A DNA stretch of 37,985 bases from Terriglobia bacterium (lineage in GTDB: Bacteria; Acidobacteriota; Terriglobia; UBA7540). The notes under the pieces are model-generated. The model saw only the letters and a list, made by a program, of their open reading frames with translations, made no database searches and was not told the DNA's origin. Below are positions 15,015 to 23,884 of the stretch, in pieces. Made by a program: the position numbers and the translations under genes. Within the stretch, counting starts at the first letter, position 1; each line of letters opens with the position of its first letter. The stretch covers positions 1-37,985 of the forward strand of contig JASHPE010000216.1 of NCBI GenBank assembly GCA_030038235.1, read 5' to 3'.

Positions 15015-15098
15015 AAGGGCCGATTTGCGATCGACAATCGCAAGTGCTCACAGCGCGACCACAGAATCGTCAGTCGCCAATCCCTAATCGGCAATTCC

Positions 15099-15127
15099 TT
15101 GACAACCTCCCGCGGCTCGCCAACAAT
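15099..15127 (+). promoter_or_regulatory. proS promoter
   Basis: TTGACA at 15099-15104, a 17-bp spacer and AACAAT at 15122-15127 (4 of 6 matches to TATAAT). This predicts a start near 15134 and a leader of about 70 bases before the proS ATG. Confidence 0.6.
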
Positions 15128-15204
15128 TGATTGACTTCCCTGGTGGCCTGAGCGCCCGGTCGGGCTCGTCCCTGTTCAGCTCAAGCGGCCCCAAAGGACC
15201 ATGC

Positions 15205-16914
15205 ATGCGTTGGAGCCAAGCCTTTATTCCTACTCTGCGCGAAGTGCCCGCCGAAGCCGAAGCGGCCAGCCATCGCCTCCTGCTGCGCGCCGGCTACGTG
15301 CGGCAAGTCTCAGCGGGGATTTACGCTCACCTCATGCTGGCGCGACGGTCGCTGTTGAAGATCATGCAGATTATCCGCGAGGAAATGAACGCCATCGGCG
15401 GCCAGGAGTTCTACCTGCCGAGTCTGAACCCCGCCGAACTCTGGCGCGAGAGCGGACGCTGGGACGCAGTCGATGTGATCTTCAAGCTGAAGGATCGCGC
15501 CGGGCACGACCTGTGTCTCGGCATCACGCACGAAGAGGAGATGACCAACATCGCCCGCGGTGAGCTTCGCAGCTACAAGCAGCTTCCGCAGATCTGGTAT
15601 CAGATCCAGTCGAAGTACCGCGACGAGCCGCGTCCGAAGTCCGGCCTGCTGCGCCTGCGCGAGTTCTTCATGAAGGACTCGTACTCGTTCGACCTTGACG
15701 AAGCCGGACTCGACGTGAGCTACGACAAGCACGTGCAGGCTTATACCAACACCTTTAAGCGCTGCGGCGTCCGCGCGCTATTTGTGGAGGCTTTTTCCGG
15801 CATGATGGGCGGATCGGTCTCGGGCGAGTTCACCGCGCCTACCGAAGCCGGCGAGGACTTCATCGCCATCTCGGAGTGCGGCTACTCCGCCAACCTCGAG
15901 AAGGCGGTCTCCGGGCTCGCGCCCGTGGAAGATCCTGTGGGGAACGAGTCTCCGGAGACGATCGCGACGCCCGGTCAGAAGACCATCGAAGACCTGGTGC
16001 GATTCACCGGCGAGCGTCCGGAGCGCATGATCAAGACGCTGGTCTACGTGGTGGAGAGCGAGCCCGTCGTGATCCTGATGCGCGGGGATCACGCGCTCAG
16101 CGAGACCAAGCTTTCAGCCGCGCTCGGAACCGCCGTATTCCGTCCGGCGACGCCTGAAGAGGCATTCAAGCTGCACCACGCGCATCTGGGATCGCTTGGT
16201 CCTGTGGGTCTCGCGTCGACCGGGCACGCAAAGGTCCGGATTCTCGCGGACAAGGCGCTCGAGGGACGGCGTGACATGACGACCGGCGCCAATCAGGACG
16301 ACATGCACCTGCGTCACGTGACGCCCGGGCGCGACTTCCAGGCGGAATACCGCGATCTGCGAGCCGTCGCGGAAGGCGATCCTTGCATCAAATGCGGCAA
16401 GCCGCTGGAGCTGGTGAAAGCAGTGGAGCTTGGCCACGTCTTCAAGCTGGGCCGTCGCTACTCCAAGGCGATGCATGCGAACGTGCTGGACGCGGCGGGC
16501 AAGGAAGTGGAGATCGTGATGGGGTCGTACGGCATCGGCGTGGAGCGCATCCTCACGGCGGCCGTCGAACAGAACCACGACAAGGACGGCATGTTCCTGC
16601 CGAAGTCCATCGCACCGTTTCAGGTGATCCTGACGGCGGCCAACATGGACGACGCCCCGCTGAGGGAAGCCGGAGAAGGGCTTTACAAGCAAATGCTAGC
16701 GGAGGGCGTCGAGGTGCTCTTCGACGATCGCGATGAGCGTCCGGGCGTCAAGTTCAAAGACGCCGATCTCATCGGCGTGCCCTATCGTCTGACGCTCGGG
16801 CGCCGCAAGTTCGAGCAGGGACAGGCCGAGATCCTGGTGCGCTCGACAAAGCAAGTTCAGGATGTTAGCCTTGAGAGGGCGGTGCAGGCACTGAAACAGC
16901 ATCTCCTCAGCTAG
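15205..16914 (+). CDS. proS: Prolyl-tRNA synthetase
   Basis: A 569-residue class II synthetase that charges tRNA-Pro in the cytoplasm. It is the bacterial type with an editing insertion. The N-terminus MRWSQAFIPTLREVPAEAEA is standard. The substrate loop THEEE is at 108-112 and motif 2 is 'YRDEPRPKSGLLRLREFFMKDSYSF' at about 138-162. The YbaK-like INS editing domain spans roughly 230-390 ('FTGERPERMIKTLVYV', 'ILMRGDHALSETKLSAALG'). Motif 3 is 'VMGSYGIGVERIL', followed by an anticodon-binding domain. The frame is open from 15127, but ATG 15205 follows AAAGGA and matches the family start. It heads the cluster proS-DUF4845-PBP-TPR. Confidence 0.97.
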   Translation: MRWSQAFIPTLREVPAEAEAASHRLLLRAGYVRQVSAGIYAHLMLARRSLLKIMQIIREEMNAIGGQEFYLPSLNPAELWRESGRWDAVDVIFKLKDRAGHDLCLGITHEEEMTNIARGELRSYKQLPQIWYQIQSKYRDEPRPKSGLLRLREFFMKDSYSFDLDEAGLDVSYDKHVQAYTNTFKRCGVRALFVEAFSGMMGGSVSGEFTAPTEAGEDFIAISECGYSANLEKAVSGLAPVEDPVGNESPETIATPGQKTIEDLVRFTGERPERMIKTLVYVVESEPVVILMRGDHALSETKLSAALGTAVFRPATPEEAFKLHHAHLGSLGPVGLASTGHAKVRILADKALEGRRDMTTGANQDDMHLRHVTPGRDFQAEYRDLRAVAEGDPCIKCGKPLELVKAVELGHVFKLGRRYSKAMHANVLDAAGKEVEIVMGSYGIGVERILTAAVEQNHDKDGMFLPKSIAPFQVILTAANMDDAPLREAGEGLYKQMLAEGVEVLFDDRDERPGVKFKDADLIGVPYRLTLGRRKFEQGQAEILVRSTKQVQDVSLERAVQALKQHLLS

Positions 16915-16949
16915 CACCCCGGCGGCCGGAGGGGAAATCCAGGTGAGTC

Positions 16950-17312
16950 ATGCCGCTTCGAGATCGCCGGACAGCCATTCTCAAGCCGATTGCAGGTCTC
17001 GCTCTCCTGGGCGCGGTCATACTTGTCGGCACCCGAGTGGTTCCCGTCTATAACAACAGCAGCCGCCTGGCGGATTACATTCGCGACCAGGCCGTCCGGG
17101 TTGCCGCACAGAATCCCGCTGCCGGCGAGATCCAGGCGGACGTCGTGCAGCACGCACGCGTCCTCGGGCTGCCCGTTTCTGCCGAACAAGTCAGCGTTAC
17201 CAGCGATCAGGGCACTTTGAGCATCAAACTAGACTACACGGTTCCGGTGGACCTCTCGATCGTCACCTGGAACCTGCACTTTACGCCCTCCGTAATCAGC
17301 CGGGCGTACTGA
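16950..17312 (+). CDS. Single-pass membrane protein, DUF4845-like
   Basis: A 120-residue protein with one N-terminal membrane anchor (about residues 11-31, 'LKPIAGLALLGAVILVGTRVV'). An extracytoplasmic part follows: 'PVYNNSSRLADYIRDQAVRV', 'VQHARVLGLPVSAEQVSVTSDQGTLSIKLDYTVPVDL'. The 'P.Y......d.i......A...g..v....I.v......l.I...Y.v.vdL' pattern is like DUF4845 proteins, whose function is unknown. It starts 35 bases after proS and ends 20 bases before the PBP gene, so it is probably in the same operon. A role in the envelope is the most that context allows. Confidence 0.7.
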   Translation: MPLRDRRTAILKPIAGLALLGAVILVGTRVVPVYNNSSRLADYIRDQAVRVAAQNPAAGEIQADVVQHARVLGLPVSAEQVSVTSDQGTLSIKLDYTVPVDLSIVTWNLHFTPSVISRAY

Positions 17313-17332
17313 AGGATGAGGATCTCCGACCT

Positions 17333-19981
17333 TTGAAGTCATCTGTGCCAAACCGGCTGGCGCGCGGCACACGTGCTGTGGCCGGCAAGATCGTGCGGTG
17401 GCGCCGCGGGCTGATATACGCCGGCATCGCGCTGTTTGTGGTGTTTGCCACGCTCTTCGTCTACGCCTACGCTCACGTCAGCGCCGAGATCGACGCCCGC
17501 TTGAGCGGGCAGGTGTTCAAACGCGCGTCCGTGATATTCTCCGCGCCAACCCCGATCACGGTCGGCGAGCGGATTACGGCTGACGAGGTTGCGTCACGCC
17601 TGCGGGCCGGACTCTACTCCGAAGGTGGCGGCTCCAGGGTTGGAACGTATACGCTGAACGGCGCGCGGATGGAAATCCGGCCCGGTCCTCTCTCCTATTT
17701 TGCCGGAATGCCGCCTACCGAGGGTCCGGCGACAGTGGAATTCGCCGGAGGCAAGATCGCCTCGATTGACCTCCAGACTCCTGCCACAGACGACAATCCA
17801 TCGCCGCGAGACGTCTATCTGCTCGAGCCGGAACCGGTCACCACCCTATTTGACGCCAGCCGCACCAAACGCCGACTGATTCGCTACCAGGATCTGCCGC
17901 CGGTGCTCGTCGATGCCGTGCTTGCGGCTGAAGACCGGCGGTTCTTCTCGCACCACGGCGTGAACGTCTACCGGATCTTCGACGCTGCCTTTCGCGATCT
18001 GATGGCGGACGAGCGCCTGCAGGGTGGCAGCACGCTGACCATGCAATTGGCTCGCAATTTCTTCCTGTCGCCCAAGCGCACGCTGCGGCGCAAGACCGAG
18101 GAAGTCTTCCTGGCCCTGGCCATGGAGCAGCGCCTGACGAAGGAGCAGATATTTGAGTTTTATGCCAATGAGGTGTACCTCGGCCAGCGCGGCAGTTTCT
18201 CCATCGACGGATTCGCCGCGGGGTCCGAGGCTTACTTCAACAAGAATGTCAAAAACCTGACGCTGTCGCAGGCGGCGCTGCTCGCGGGTCTGATTCGCGG
18301 GCCTAACCTGTATTCGCCCTATCGTCATGCGACCCAGGCGTTGCGCGTGCGCAACTACGTCCTCCACGAGATGCGGGAAGACGGCTTCATCACCGCTGAG
18401 CAGGAGCAGGACGCGGCTGCGGCTCCGCTCGCCATCGCACCGCAGAACGTGGAGGGCAGCCAGGCCCCATTCTTCGTGGACATGGTCAAGGACCAGCTGC
18501 TCGACCATTTCTCCGAGCAGGACCTGCTCTCGCAGAGCTATCGCGTTTACACGACGCTTGATCCGGCCTTGCAGGGCGTCGCCTCGGAAGCGGTCCGCGA
18601 CGGGATGACGGAAGTCGACGAGACCATCGACAAGCGTCATCACGCCAAAGACGCGCCGCCACGCGATCCCAACCAGCCGCAAGTGTCGCTGGTGGTGTTG
18701 GATCCTCACACGGGCGAGCTGCGTGCGCTGGTAGGAGGGCGCAACTATGCCGTAAGCCAGTTGAACCACGCGTTGGCGAAGCGGCAACCCGGTTCGTCGT
18801 TCAAGCCCTTTGTTTACGCGGCGGCCCTGAGCTCCGCCGTTGATGGTTCACAGCCGCTTGTGACGCCCGCCACAGTTTTGATGGACGAGCCGACGACGTT
18901 CGAATTCGATAACAAGGTCTACGAGCCGCGCAACTACAAGGAGGAGTACTACGGGCCTATAACCCTAAGAGAAGGCTTGGCTTATTCGCTGAACTGCGCG
19001 ACCGTCAGCCTTGCACAGATGGTTGGATACCAGAAAGTTAAGGATTTAGCTGTCGCGGCGGGCATCAACCACGATCTCTTGGCGACCCCGGCACTTGCGC
19101 TTGGTTCGTATGATGCGACGCCCCTCGAGATCGCTGGCGGTTACACGATCTTTTCCAACTCCGGGGAATACGTGGCGCCAAGGCTGATTCTGGCCGTGCG
19201 GGACGATTCCGGCAACGTGCTGTGGCAGACGGAGCCGACTGAGCGGCAAGTGCTGGATCCCAGGGTAGCGTACCAGATGATCAGTCTGATGGGAAGCGTG
19301 ATCGATCACGGCACCGGCGCCAGCGTCCGAAGCCGTGGATTCACGCTGCCAGCGGCCGGCAAGACCGGGACCTCCCACGATGCCTGGTTTGCGGGCTTCA
19401 CCACGAATCTCCTAGCGGTGGTTTGGGTCGGATACGACGACGATCGTGACATCGGGCTGTCGGGAGCAGTTGCGGCCCTCCCCGTCTGGACCGATTTCAT
19501 GAAGACCGCCACCGAGCTCCCCGATTATCGAAACGTGCACGACTTCCCCGAGCCTGAGGGACTGGTTATGGCGTCTATTCAGTTGCCCCAGACTCCTCCG
19601 GGAGAACCCGTGCCCCTTGCCGCCTCATCGCAGGAGATTTTCGTCCAAGGCACCGAGCCTCACGGAAATCTCGCCGTTCTGAGCGGCGTCAAAGGCCTGT
19701 TCAGCCGAATTCTGGGAATTGGCGGAACGGAAGCGGCAGCCGCCAAGCCCAACAACCCGGCTACACCGCCTCCGCCCGGAGCCGCGGGGATACCCCCGGC
19801 AGCAGGCGCGCAAGCCTCCAATAGCCAACCCGTGCAGCCGGGCGTCACCAAGAAAAAACCGGGACCTATCAAACGGTTCTTCTCGATTTTTAAAGGTGGC
19901 GGATCCAAGGACGAATCGAAGGGTAGCGCCGGTGACAACCCGCCGCCAAATAATGATGCCGATCCTCAAAATCAGGAGTAG
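17333..19981 (+). CDS. Class A penicillin-binding protein (PBP1B-like)
   Basis: An 882-residue bifunctional peptidoglycan synthase. A membrane anchor lies at about 26-47. A UB2H-like region follows ('FKRASVIFSAPTPITVGERI'). The GT51 glycosyltransferase has catalytic Glu200 in 'LAAEDRRFFSHHGVN' and 'GGSTLTMQLARNFF' at 231-244. The transpeptidase carries SSFK (Ser488, Lys491), SxN at 552-554 (YSLNCA) and KTGT at 677. The C-terminal ~110 residues are a Pro/Ala/Gly-rich then basic disordered tail. The start codon is TTG 17333 with GAGG 11 bases upstream; GTG 17345 is possible. It polymerises and cross-links glycan strands at the periplasmic face of the inner membrane. Confidence 0.94.
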   Translation: MKSSVPNRLARGTRAVAGKIVRWRRGLIYAGIALFVVFATLFVYAYAHVSAEIDARLSGQVFKRASVIFSAPTPITVGERITADEVASRLRAGLYSEGGGSRVGTYTLNGARMEIRPGPLSYFAGMPPTEGPATVEFAGGKIASIDLQTPATDDNPSPRDVYLLEPEPVTTLFDASRTKRRLIRYQDLPPVLVDAVLAAEDRRFFSHHGVNVYRIFDAAFRDLMADERLQGGSTLTMQLARNFFLSPKRTLRRKTEEVFLALAMEQRLTKEQIFEFYANEVYLGQRGSFSIDGFAAGSEAYFNKNVKNLTLSQAALLAGLIRGPNLYSPYRHATQALRVRNYVLHEMREDGFITAEQEQDAAAAPLAIAPQNVEGSQAPFFVDMVKDQLLDHFSEQDLLSQSYRVYTTLDPALQGVASEAVRDGMTEVDETIDKRHHAKDAPPRDPNQPQVSLVVLDPHTGELRALVGGRNYAVSQLNHALAKRQPGSSFKPFVYAAALSSAVDGSQPLVTPATVLMDEPTTFEFDNKVYEPRNYKEEYYGPITLREGLAYSLNCATVSLAQMVGYQKVKDLAVAAGINHDLLATPALALGSYDATPLEIAGGYTIFSNSGEYVAPRLILAVRDDSGNVLWQTEPTERQVLDPRVAYQMISLMGSVIDHGTGASVRSRGFTLPAAGKTGTSHDAWFAGFTTNLLAVVWVGYDDDRDIGLSGAVAALPVWTDFMKTATELPDYRNVHDFPEPEGLVMASIQLPQTPPGEPVPLAASSQEIFVQGTEPHGNLAVLSGVKGLFSRILGIGGTEAAAAKPNNPATPPPPGAAGIPPAAGAQASNSQPVQPGVTKKKPGPIKRFFSIFKGGGSKDESKGSAGDNPPPNNDADPQNQE

Positions 19982-20052
19982 AATAGCTCAGGGTCGAGGG
20001 AGCCGGCCGGTCACCGAATCGGATGCAGCCGGTTTTGAAAAGGGGGTTTGCC

Positions 20053-20868
20053 ATGGGCGGACTCACGCAGGCGGTACCCAGCCTCTATTTCTGTCTATAT
20101 CTTGCCAGTCTCGGTAGTGTAGGTGCGCGTGTCGCGCCGCAGCCGCAGGGTCTTACTCCGCCTTCGGCCGCAGGGCAGGTGCCGGCCCGTACGGAACTCA
20201 CTCCGGAGCAGCGTGGTGACATCTTCATGGCGCGGAAGAGTTACGCCGACGCCGTGGATTACTACGCGCGTGCCCTCCGCCAGGGCAATTCCCATGAAGC
20301 AGCGGCCACGATCTGGAACAAGATGGGGATTTCCTTCCAGCAACAGGACGATTATGTGGCGGCGCGCAAGTCTTACAAAAAGGCATTGCAGCTCAATCCC
20401 GACCTTTCCGAAGCCTGGAACAATCTGGGCACGACGTATTTCCTGCAGAACAAGGTCGGCAAATCCGTGAAGTACTACCAGCACGCCATTGCGCTCGATC
20501 CCTCGTCGGCCTCGTTCCACATGAATCTGGGGACGTCTTACACGAGGATGAAAAAGTTCGCGCCCGCCGTGGGGGAGTATCGCGCGGCGCTCACGTTGGA
20601 CCCCACGATTTTGATGGAGCATTCCACTACGGGCACGGTCGTCCAGCCGCGCCAGGCCGATGCGGATTACTTCTACTACATGGCCAAGGTCTTTGCCTCT
20701 CTTGGCCGCGCTCCTGAGGCGATCAGCTATCTGCGGCGTGCCTTCGAAGAAGGATTCCGGAACGTCAAGCAGCTCGATCAGGATCCTGACTTCGCCAAGA
20801 TCAGCAAAGACGCGGAATACGTTGCGTTGCGCAACAGTCCGCCCGTGCCGATCCCCGCCACCGAGTAG
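20053..20868 (+). CDS. Exported tetratricopeptide repeat protein
   Basis: A 271-residue protein with an N-terminal hydrophobic signal (MGGLTQAVPSLYFCLYLASL) and at least four TPR units: 'AVDYYARALRQGNSHEAAATIWNKMGISFQQ', 'AARKSYKKALQLNPDLSEAWNNLGTTYFLQ', 'SVKYYQHAIALDPSSASFHMNLGTSYTRM', 'AVGEYRAALTLDP'. A final pair is near 'AISYLRRAFEEGF'. TPR arrays are protein-binding scaffolds, and the partner is unknown. ATG 20053 follows AGGGGG; the frame is open from 20023. It lies 71 bases after the PBP gene on the same strand and may assist envelope assembly. Confidence 0.85.
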   Translation: MGGLTQAVPSLYFCLYLASLGSVGARVAPQPQGLTPPSAAGQVPARTELTPEQRGDIFMARKSYADAVDYYARALRQGNSHEAAATIWNKMGISFQQQDDYVAARKSYKKALQLNPDLSEAWNNLGTTYFLQNKVGKSVKYYQHAIALDPSSASFHMNLGTSYTRMKKFAPAVGEYRAALTLDPTILMEHSTTGTVVQPRQADADYFYYMAKVFASLGRAPEAISYLRRAFEEGFRNVKQLDQDPDFAKISKDAEYVALRNSPPVPIPATE

Positions 20869-21335
20869 CGTTTGCTTTGCGGCAGCACGGGTTGGCGGCG
20901 TAGCGCGGCGTCACTATTTTGCGAGCCTCAATAAGGTCCTTTGGCTCCTGAAAACTCCCTGACAAACCGCAGAAACTACCGTTCTTCGGCGGCCCCGTTT
21001 TCGATGCCACCCATGTGTCCACAGACGAAGGTGTAAGTGTCGTGCCCGGGCGGGAACCGCGCCAGCTTGCGCGATACGTGGTTTGATTCGTCCTGAAGTA
21101 TTTTGGAACTTTGCGGCAGGTTTTGCGGAATTCTAAAGTGATCATGCCGAAAGTTCGGCCCACTGGCGCACAAGGCGAACGTGTAAAGTGACCGCCTCAG
21201 CGGTGAGCAGAGACGTGGTTCCCTGCCCCCGAAACAGACAACCTTGCAAACTGCTCCTGGACAGCGGCAACCCGGCACAGTCCGCAAGCGTCTATACAAG
21301 ACACAGTCCAATGGAAAGGGAAAGGTAGCACTTCG
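20869..21335. other. Intergenic region with a coding-like minus-strand remnant
   Basis: About 470 bases between two plus-strand genes. On the minus strand a frame ending at 20976 contains 'SRKLARFPPGHDTYTFVCGH' and 'MGGIENGAAEER', with ordered hydropathy and GC-ending codons. It suggests the 3' end of a lost gene, but I cannot name the family. The upstream part of that frame looks random. Confidence 0.3.
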
Positions 21336-21779
21336 ATGAAATGTGTGTGGATCACGGTGCTTATTCTGGCGCTGGGAACTCTGCCTGCGTGGGCGTCGCT
21401 CGGTGACAACGTGTCAACGGTCGCATTCGACGCTCAAGCCCTTGGCGGGCAGGAGGTGAAAGTAGCCAAAACGGGCTTCGATCTCCACCAGATCACCCTG
21501 AAAGACGGCACCGTTGTAAACGAATTCGTCTCGCCCGAGGGAACCGTGTTCGGCATTTCCTGGCAAGGCCATTTTATTCCCAACCTCCACCAGTTGTTGG
21601 GGACCTATATCACCAACCTTCAGGAGGGCCAGCGAACGCAGGTGATGCGGCGACGGGCCATAACCATTCAGGGTGACAACTTTGTGTTTTCGAGTGTGGG
21701 GCATATGCGATTTTTCCGGGGCCGCGCTTATGTGCCAGGCCTGGTTCCCGCCAACGTGAAAGCGGAAGTGGTGCAATGA
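21336..21779 (+). CDS. DUF2844 family secreted protein
   Basis: A 147-residue protein with a signal peptide (MKCVWITVLILALGTLPAWA). The mature domain fits PF11005/DUF2844: 'SLGDNVSTVAFDAQALGGQ', 'FDLHQITLKDGTVVNEFVSPEGTVFGISWQGHFIPNLHQLLG'. The motif 'GT.V.E.vsp.G.VF.i.W.G...P.l..lLG' is the family core. Function is unknown. The stop overlaps the ATG of the DUF3443 gene by 4 bases, so the two are translationally coupled; the pairing is recurrent in other phyla. AAAGGT lies upstream of the ATG. Confidence 0.85.
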   Translation: MKCVWITVLILALGTLPAWASLGDNVSTVAFDAQALGGQEVKVAKTGFDLHQITLKDGTVVNEFVSPEGTVFGISWQGHFIPNLHQLLGTYITNLQEGQRTQVMRRRAITIQGDNFVFSSVGHMRFFRGRAYVPGLVPANVKAEVVQ

Positions 21780-23860
21780 ACATGGGACGAGTCAGAAACC
21801 AGAAAGCGAACGTTGAAACATGCGATTTCGGAGCATCGGTCCGGCGAAAGCAGGTGTCCGCCGCAACGATGCTCGGAACCGTTTTGCTAATCGCGGCAGC
21901 AATCATCATGGCAGGGTGCGGAGGCGGATCCAGCAGCAGCAGTTCAAGCGGCACGCCCGCCGTGACCCTTTCTGCGAGCAGCCTCACTTTCTCGAGCGGT
22001 GTGAACGTTGCCAGCGCTTCCCAGACCGTGACGATCACCGATTCCGGGACCGGCACTCTGAGCTTCTCCGGATTTGCGGTCACGCCGAGCACTTTCACTG
22101 AGACCAATACGTGTGGCACCGGCATCGCGGCGGGATCAAATTGCACCGTCAGCGTGATCTTCACTCCGACGGCAGCGGGCACGGCGAGCGGCAGCCTGAC
22201 CGTCACGGACAACGCCAGCGGCAGCCCTCAGACTGTGACCCTGAGCGGATCGAGCACCAGCGTTTCCGTCTCCCCCGCCAGCCTGACGCTTACGCCTTCC
22301 AGCGCTTCTCAGACCGTCACGCTCGCGAACGCCGGCTCTTCCTCAGTTGCCATCACCAGCATCGCTGTGACGGCCGGATCGAGCAACTTCAGTGAGTCGA
22401 ACAATTGCGGCTCCAGCCTTGCTGGCGGTGCGAGCTGCACGATTACAGTCAAGTTCACGTCGTCAGGGAGCGGCACCGTCACCGGCACCCTGACCGTCAC
22501 CGATGCCGCCGGGACGCAGACGGTGTCGCTGTCGGGATCGAGCAGCGTTTCCAATACGGCGCAGGTCACCGTCAGCTTCGGACCCAATGGATATCAAGGA
22601 GCTCCGGCCGCAAGCTCAACCTCGGAAACGATCTCGTACTATAACGACATCACCACTACGGTCATCGTTTGCGAGCCGGGCACCACGACCTGCGTAACCG
22701 TTCCCAACGTCCTGGTGGACACCGGTTCAGTGGGGCTGCGGATTCTTTCCAGCGCGCTGCCCGGGATCACCCTTCCTGCCATTAACGATACTTCGACGGG
22801 CGACCCATTCTACGAGTGCGTTCAGTATGGCGATCTGTCCTATACTTGGGGACCGATGGAGTTGGCGACGGTTCAGGTGGGCGGGGAAACCGCATCGCAA
22901 CTTCCGGGAACAGCCGCAAATTCAGGGATTCCCATCCAGGTCATCAGCGCCAACACGACTGCTCCCGAGGACATTTACTCCGGTCCGAACAGCGACTATT
23001 CCGCAATCATAAACCCCTGCCTTGCCTTGCCGGGCAGTGACGATGAGGAGCTCTCCGGCGGACTGGATGACGATACCGTCGCCGCTCTTGGAGACAACGG
23101 CATTCTGGGGGTTGGCGCTTTCCCCCAGGATTGTGGGGCTGGCTGCGCTTCGCTGGATAGCGCCAGCGGCGAGTACATGATTTGCAGCAGCGGTACGTGC
23201 GGAATACAAGCGATCCCTGTGAACGATCAGGCTTCGAATCCCGTTACGGGATTTCCGGTGGATAACAACGGCGTGTTGATCACACTGCCTATGCTGCCGG
23301 CGGCCGGAGCAGCTACGGCCACGGGTACACTGACGTTTGGCATCGGTACAGAGTCGAACAATGCGATTACCACCCAGAAAGTGTATGAGCTCGATGACTA
23401 CGGCAATTTCGAATCATCCACCTATGATGGTGTCCAATCTACGTCTTCGAATAGCGGCGGCACATTTATCGACAGCGGCTCGAATGCGTTTCTCGTCTCC
23501 GACGAAACCACTCTTAACACCACCGACTGCCTGGTGAGCGGTTACGACATCGGTTTCTACTGCCCCAGCAGTCCGCCCTTGACGGTCTCACTCCAGCTTG
23601 CCGGCTCGAATAACAACACGACGACGGTTTCTCTATCCATTGGAAACGCACTGGACTTGTTTTCCGCCAACACTTCGTTCTCGGCGTTTGGCAACTTGGG
23701 GGAGGCAAGTTGCGTTCCGTCTACTGGCTCTCCTTGCAATGCGTCTACCGACACGTGGGACCTTGGGCTGCCGTTCTTCTTCGGCCGTCCGATCTTTGTG
23801 GGAATTGCAGGGGCAACGACGGGAACACCCAACGAGGCGAATGGCTACTGGGCGTTCTAG
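21776..23860 (+). CDS. DUF3443 lipoprotein with two immunoglobulin-like anchor domains
   Basis: A 694-residue envelope protein. A lipobox IMAGC puts the lipidated Cys at residue 48 after a long 31-residue head. A Ser-rich linker follows, then two choice-of-anchor-D/ASH-like Ig repeats of about 95 residues, each with 'tnnCG.slaaGasCtitV.Ft....Gt.tGtLtvtd'. From about residue 262 the DUF3443 (PF11925) domain follows, with 'VLVDTGSVGLRIL' at 312-324 and 'FYECVQYGDLSYTWGPMELATVQVGGE'. The DTGS (315-318) resembles the catalytic loop of aspartic proteases, but activity is unproven. It is coupled to the DUF2844 gene. Three spaced Cys pairs suggest disulfides outside the cytoplasm. Confidence 0.85.
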   Translation: MNMGRVRNQKANVETCDFGASVRRKQVSAATMLGTVLLIAAAIIMAGCGGGSSSSSSSGTPAVTLSASSLTFSSGVNVASASQTVTITDSGTGTLSFSGFAVTPSTFTETNTCGTGIAAGSNCTVSVIFTPTAAGTASGSLTVTDNASGSPQTVTLSGSSTSVSVSPASLTLTPSSASQTVTLANAGSSSVAITSIAVTAGSSNFSESNNCGSSLAGGASCTITVKFTSSGSGTVTGTLTVTDAAGTQTVSLSGSSSVSNTAQVTVSFGPNGYQGAPAASSTSETISYYNDITTTVIVCEPGTTTCVTVPNVLVDTGSVGLRILSSALPGITLPAINDTSTGDPFYECVQYGDLSYTWGPMELATVQVGGETASQLPGTAANSGIPIQVISANTTAPEDIYSGPNSDYSAIINPCLALPGSDDEELSGGLDDDTVAALGDNGILGVGAFPQDCGAGCASLDSASGEYMICSSGTCGIQAIPVNDQASNPVTGFPVDNNGVLITLPMLPAAGAATATGTLTFGIGTESNNAITTQKVYELDDYGNFESSTYDGVQSTSSNSGGTFIDSGSNAFLVSDETTLNTTDCLVSGYDIGFYCPSSPPLTVSLQLAGSNNNTTTVSLSIGNALDLFSANTSFSAFGNLGEASCVPSTGSPCNASTDTWDLGLPFFFGRPIFVGIAGATTGTPNEANGYWAF

Positions 23861-23884
23861 TCCATGCTGGGAGGATTAAACCTG

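Larger units (their letters stand above)
14392..15098. other. Long intergenic region, locally AT-rich, with repeats
   Basis: About 700 bases between divergent genes (MetE-like, minus; proS, plus). It holds one copy of the GCAACCAA motif (14721-14744), a C-rich tract near 14860-14878, two TCGCGA sites around 14827-14850 and the 10-bp repeat clusters at 14943-15014. Base composition drops clearly below the coding average between about 14810 and 15015. A 131-codon minus frame (14543-14938) crosses it, but it has no coding signature. Confidence 0.55.
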
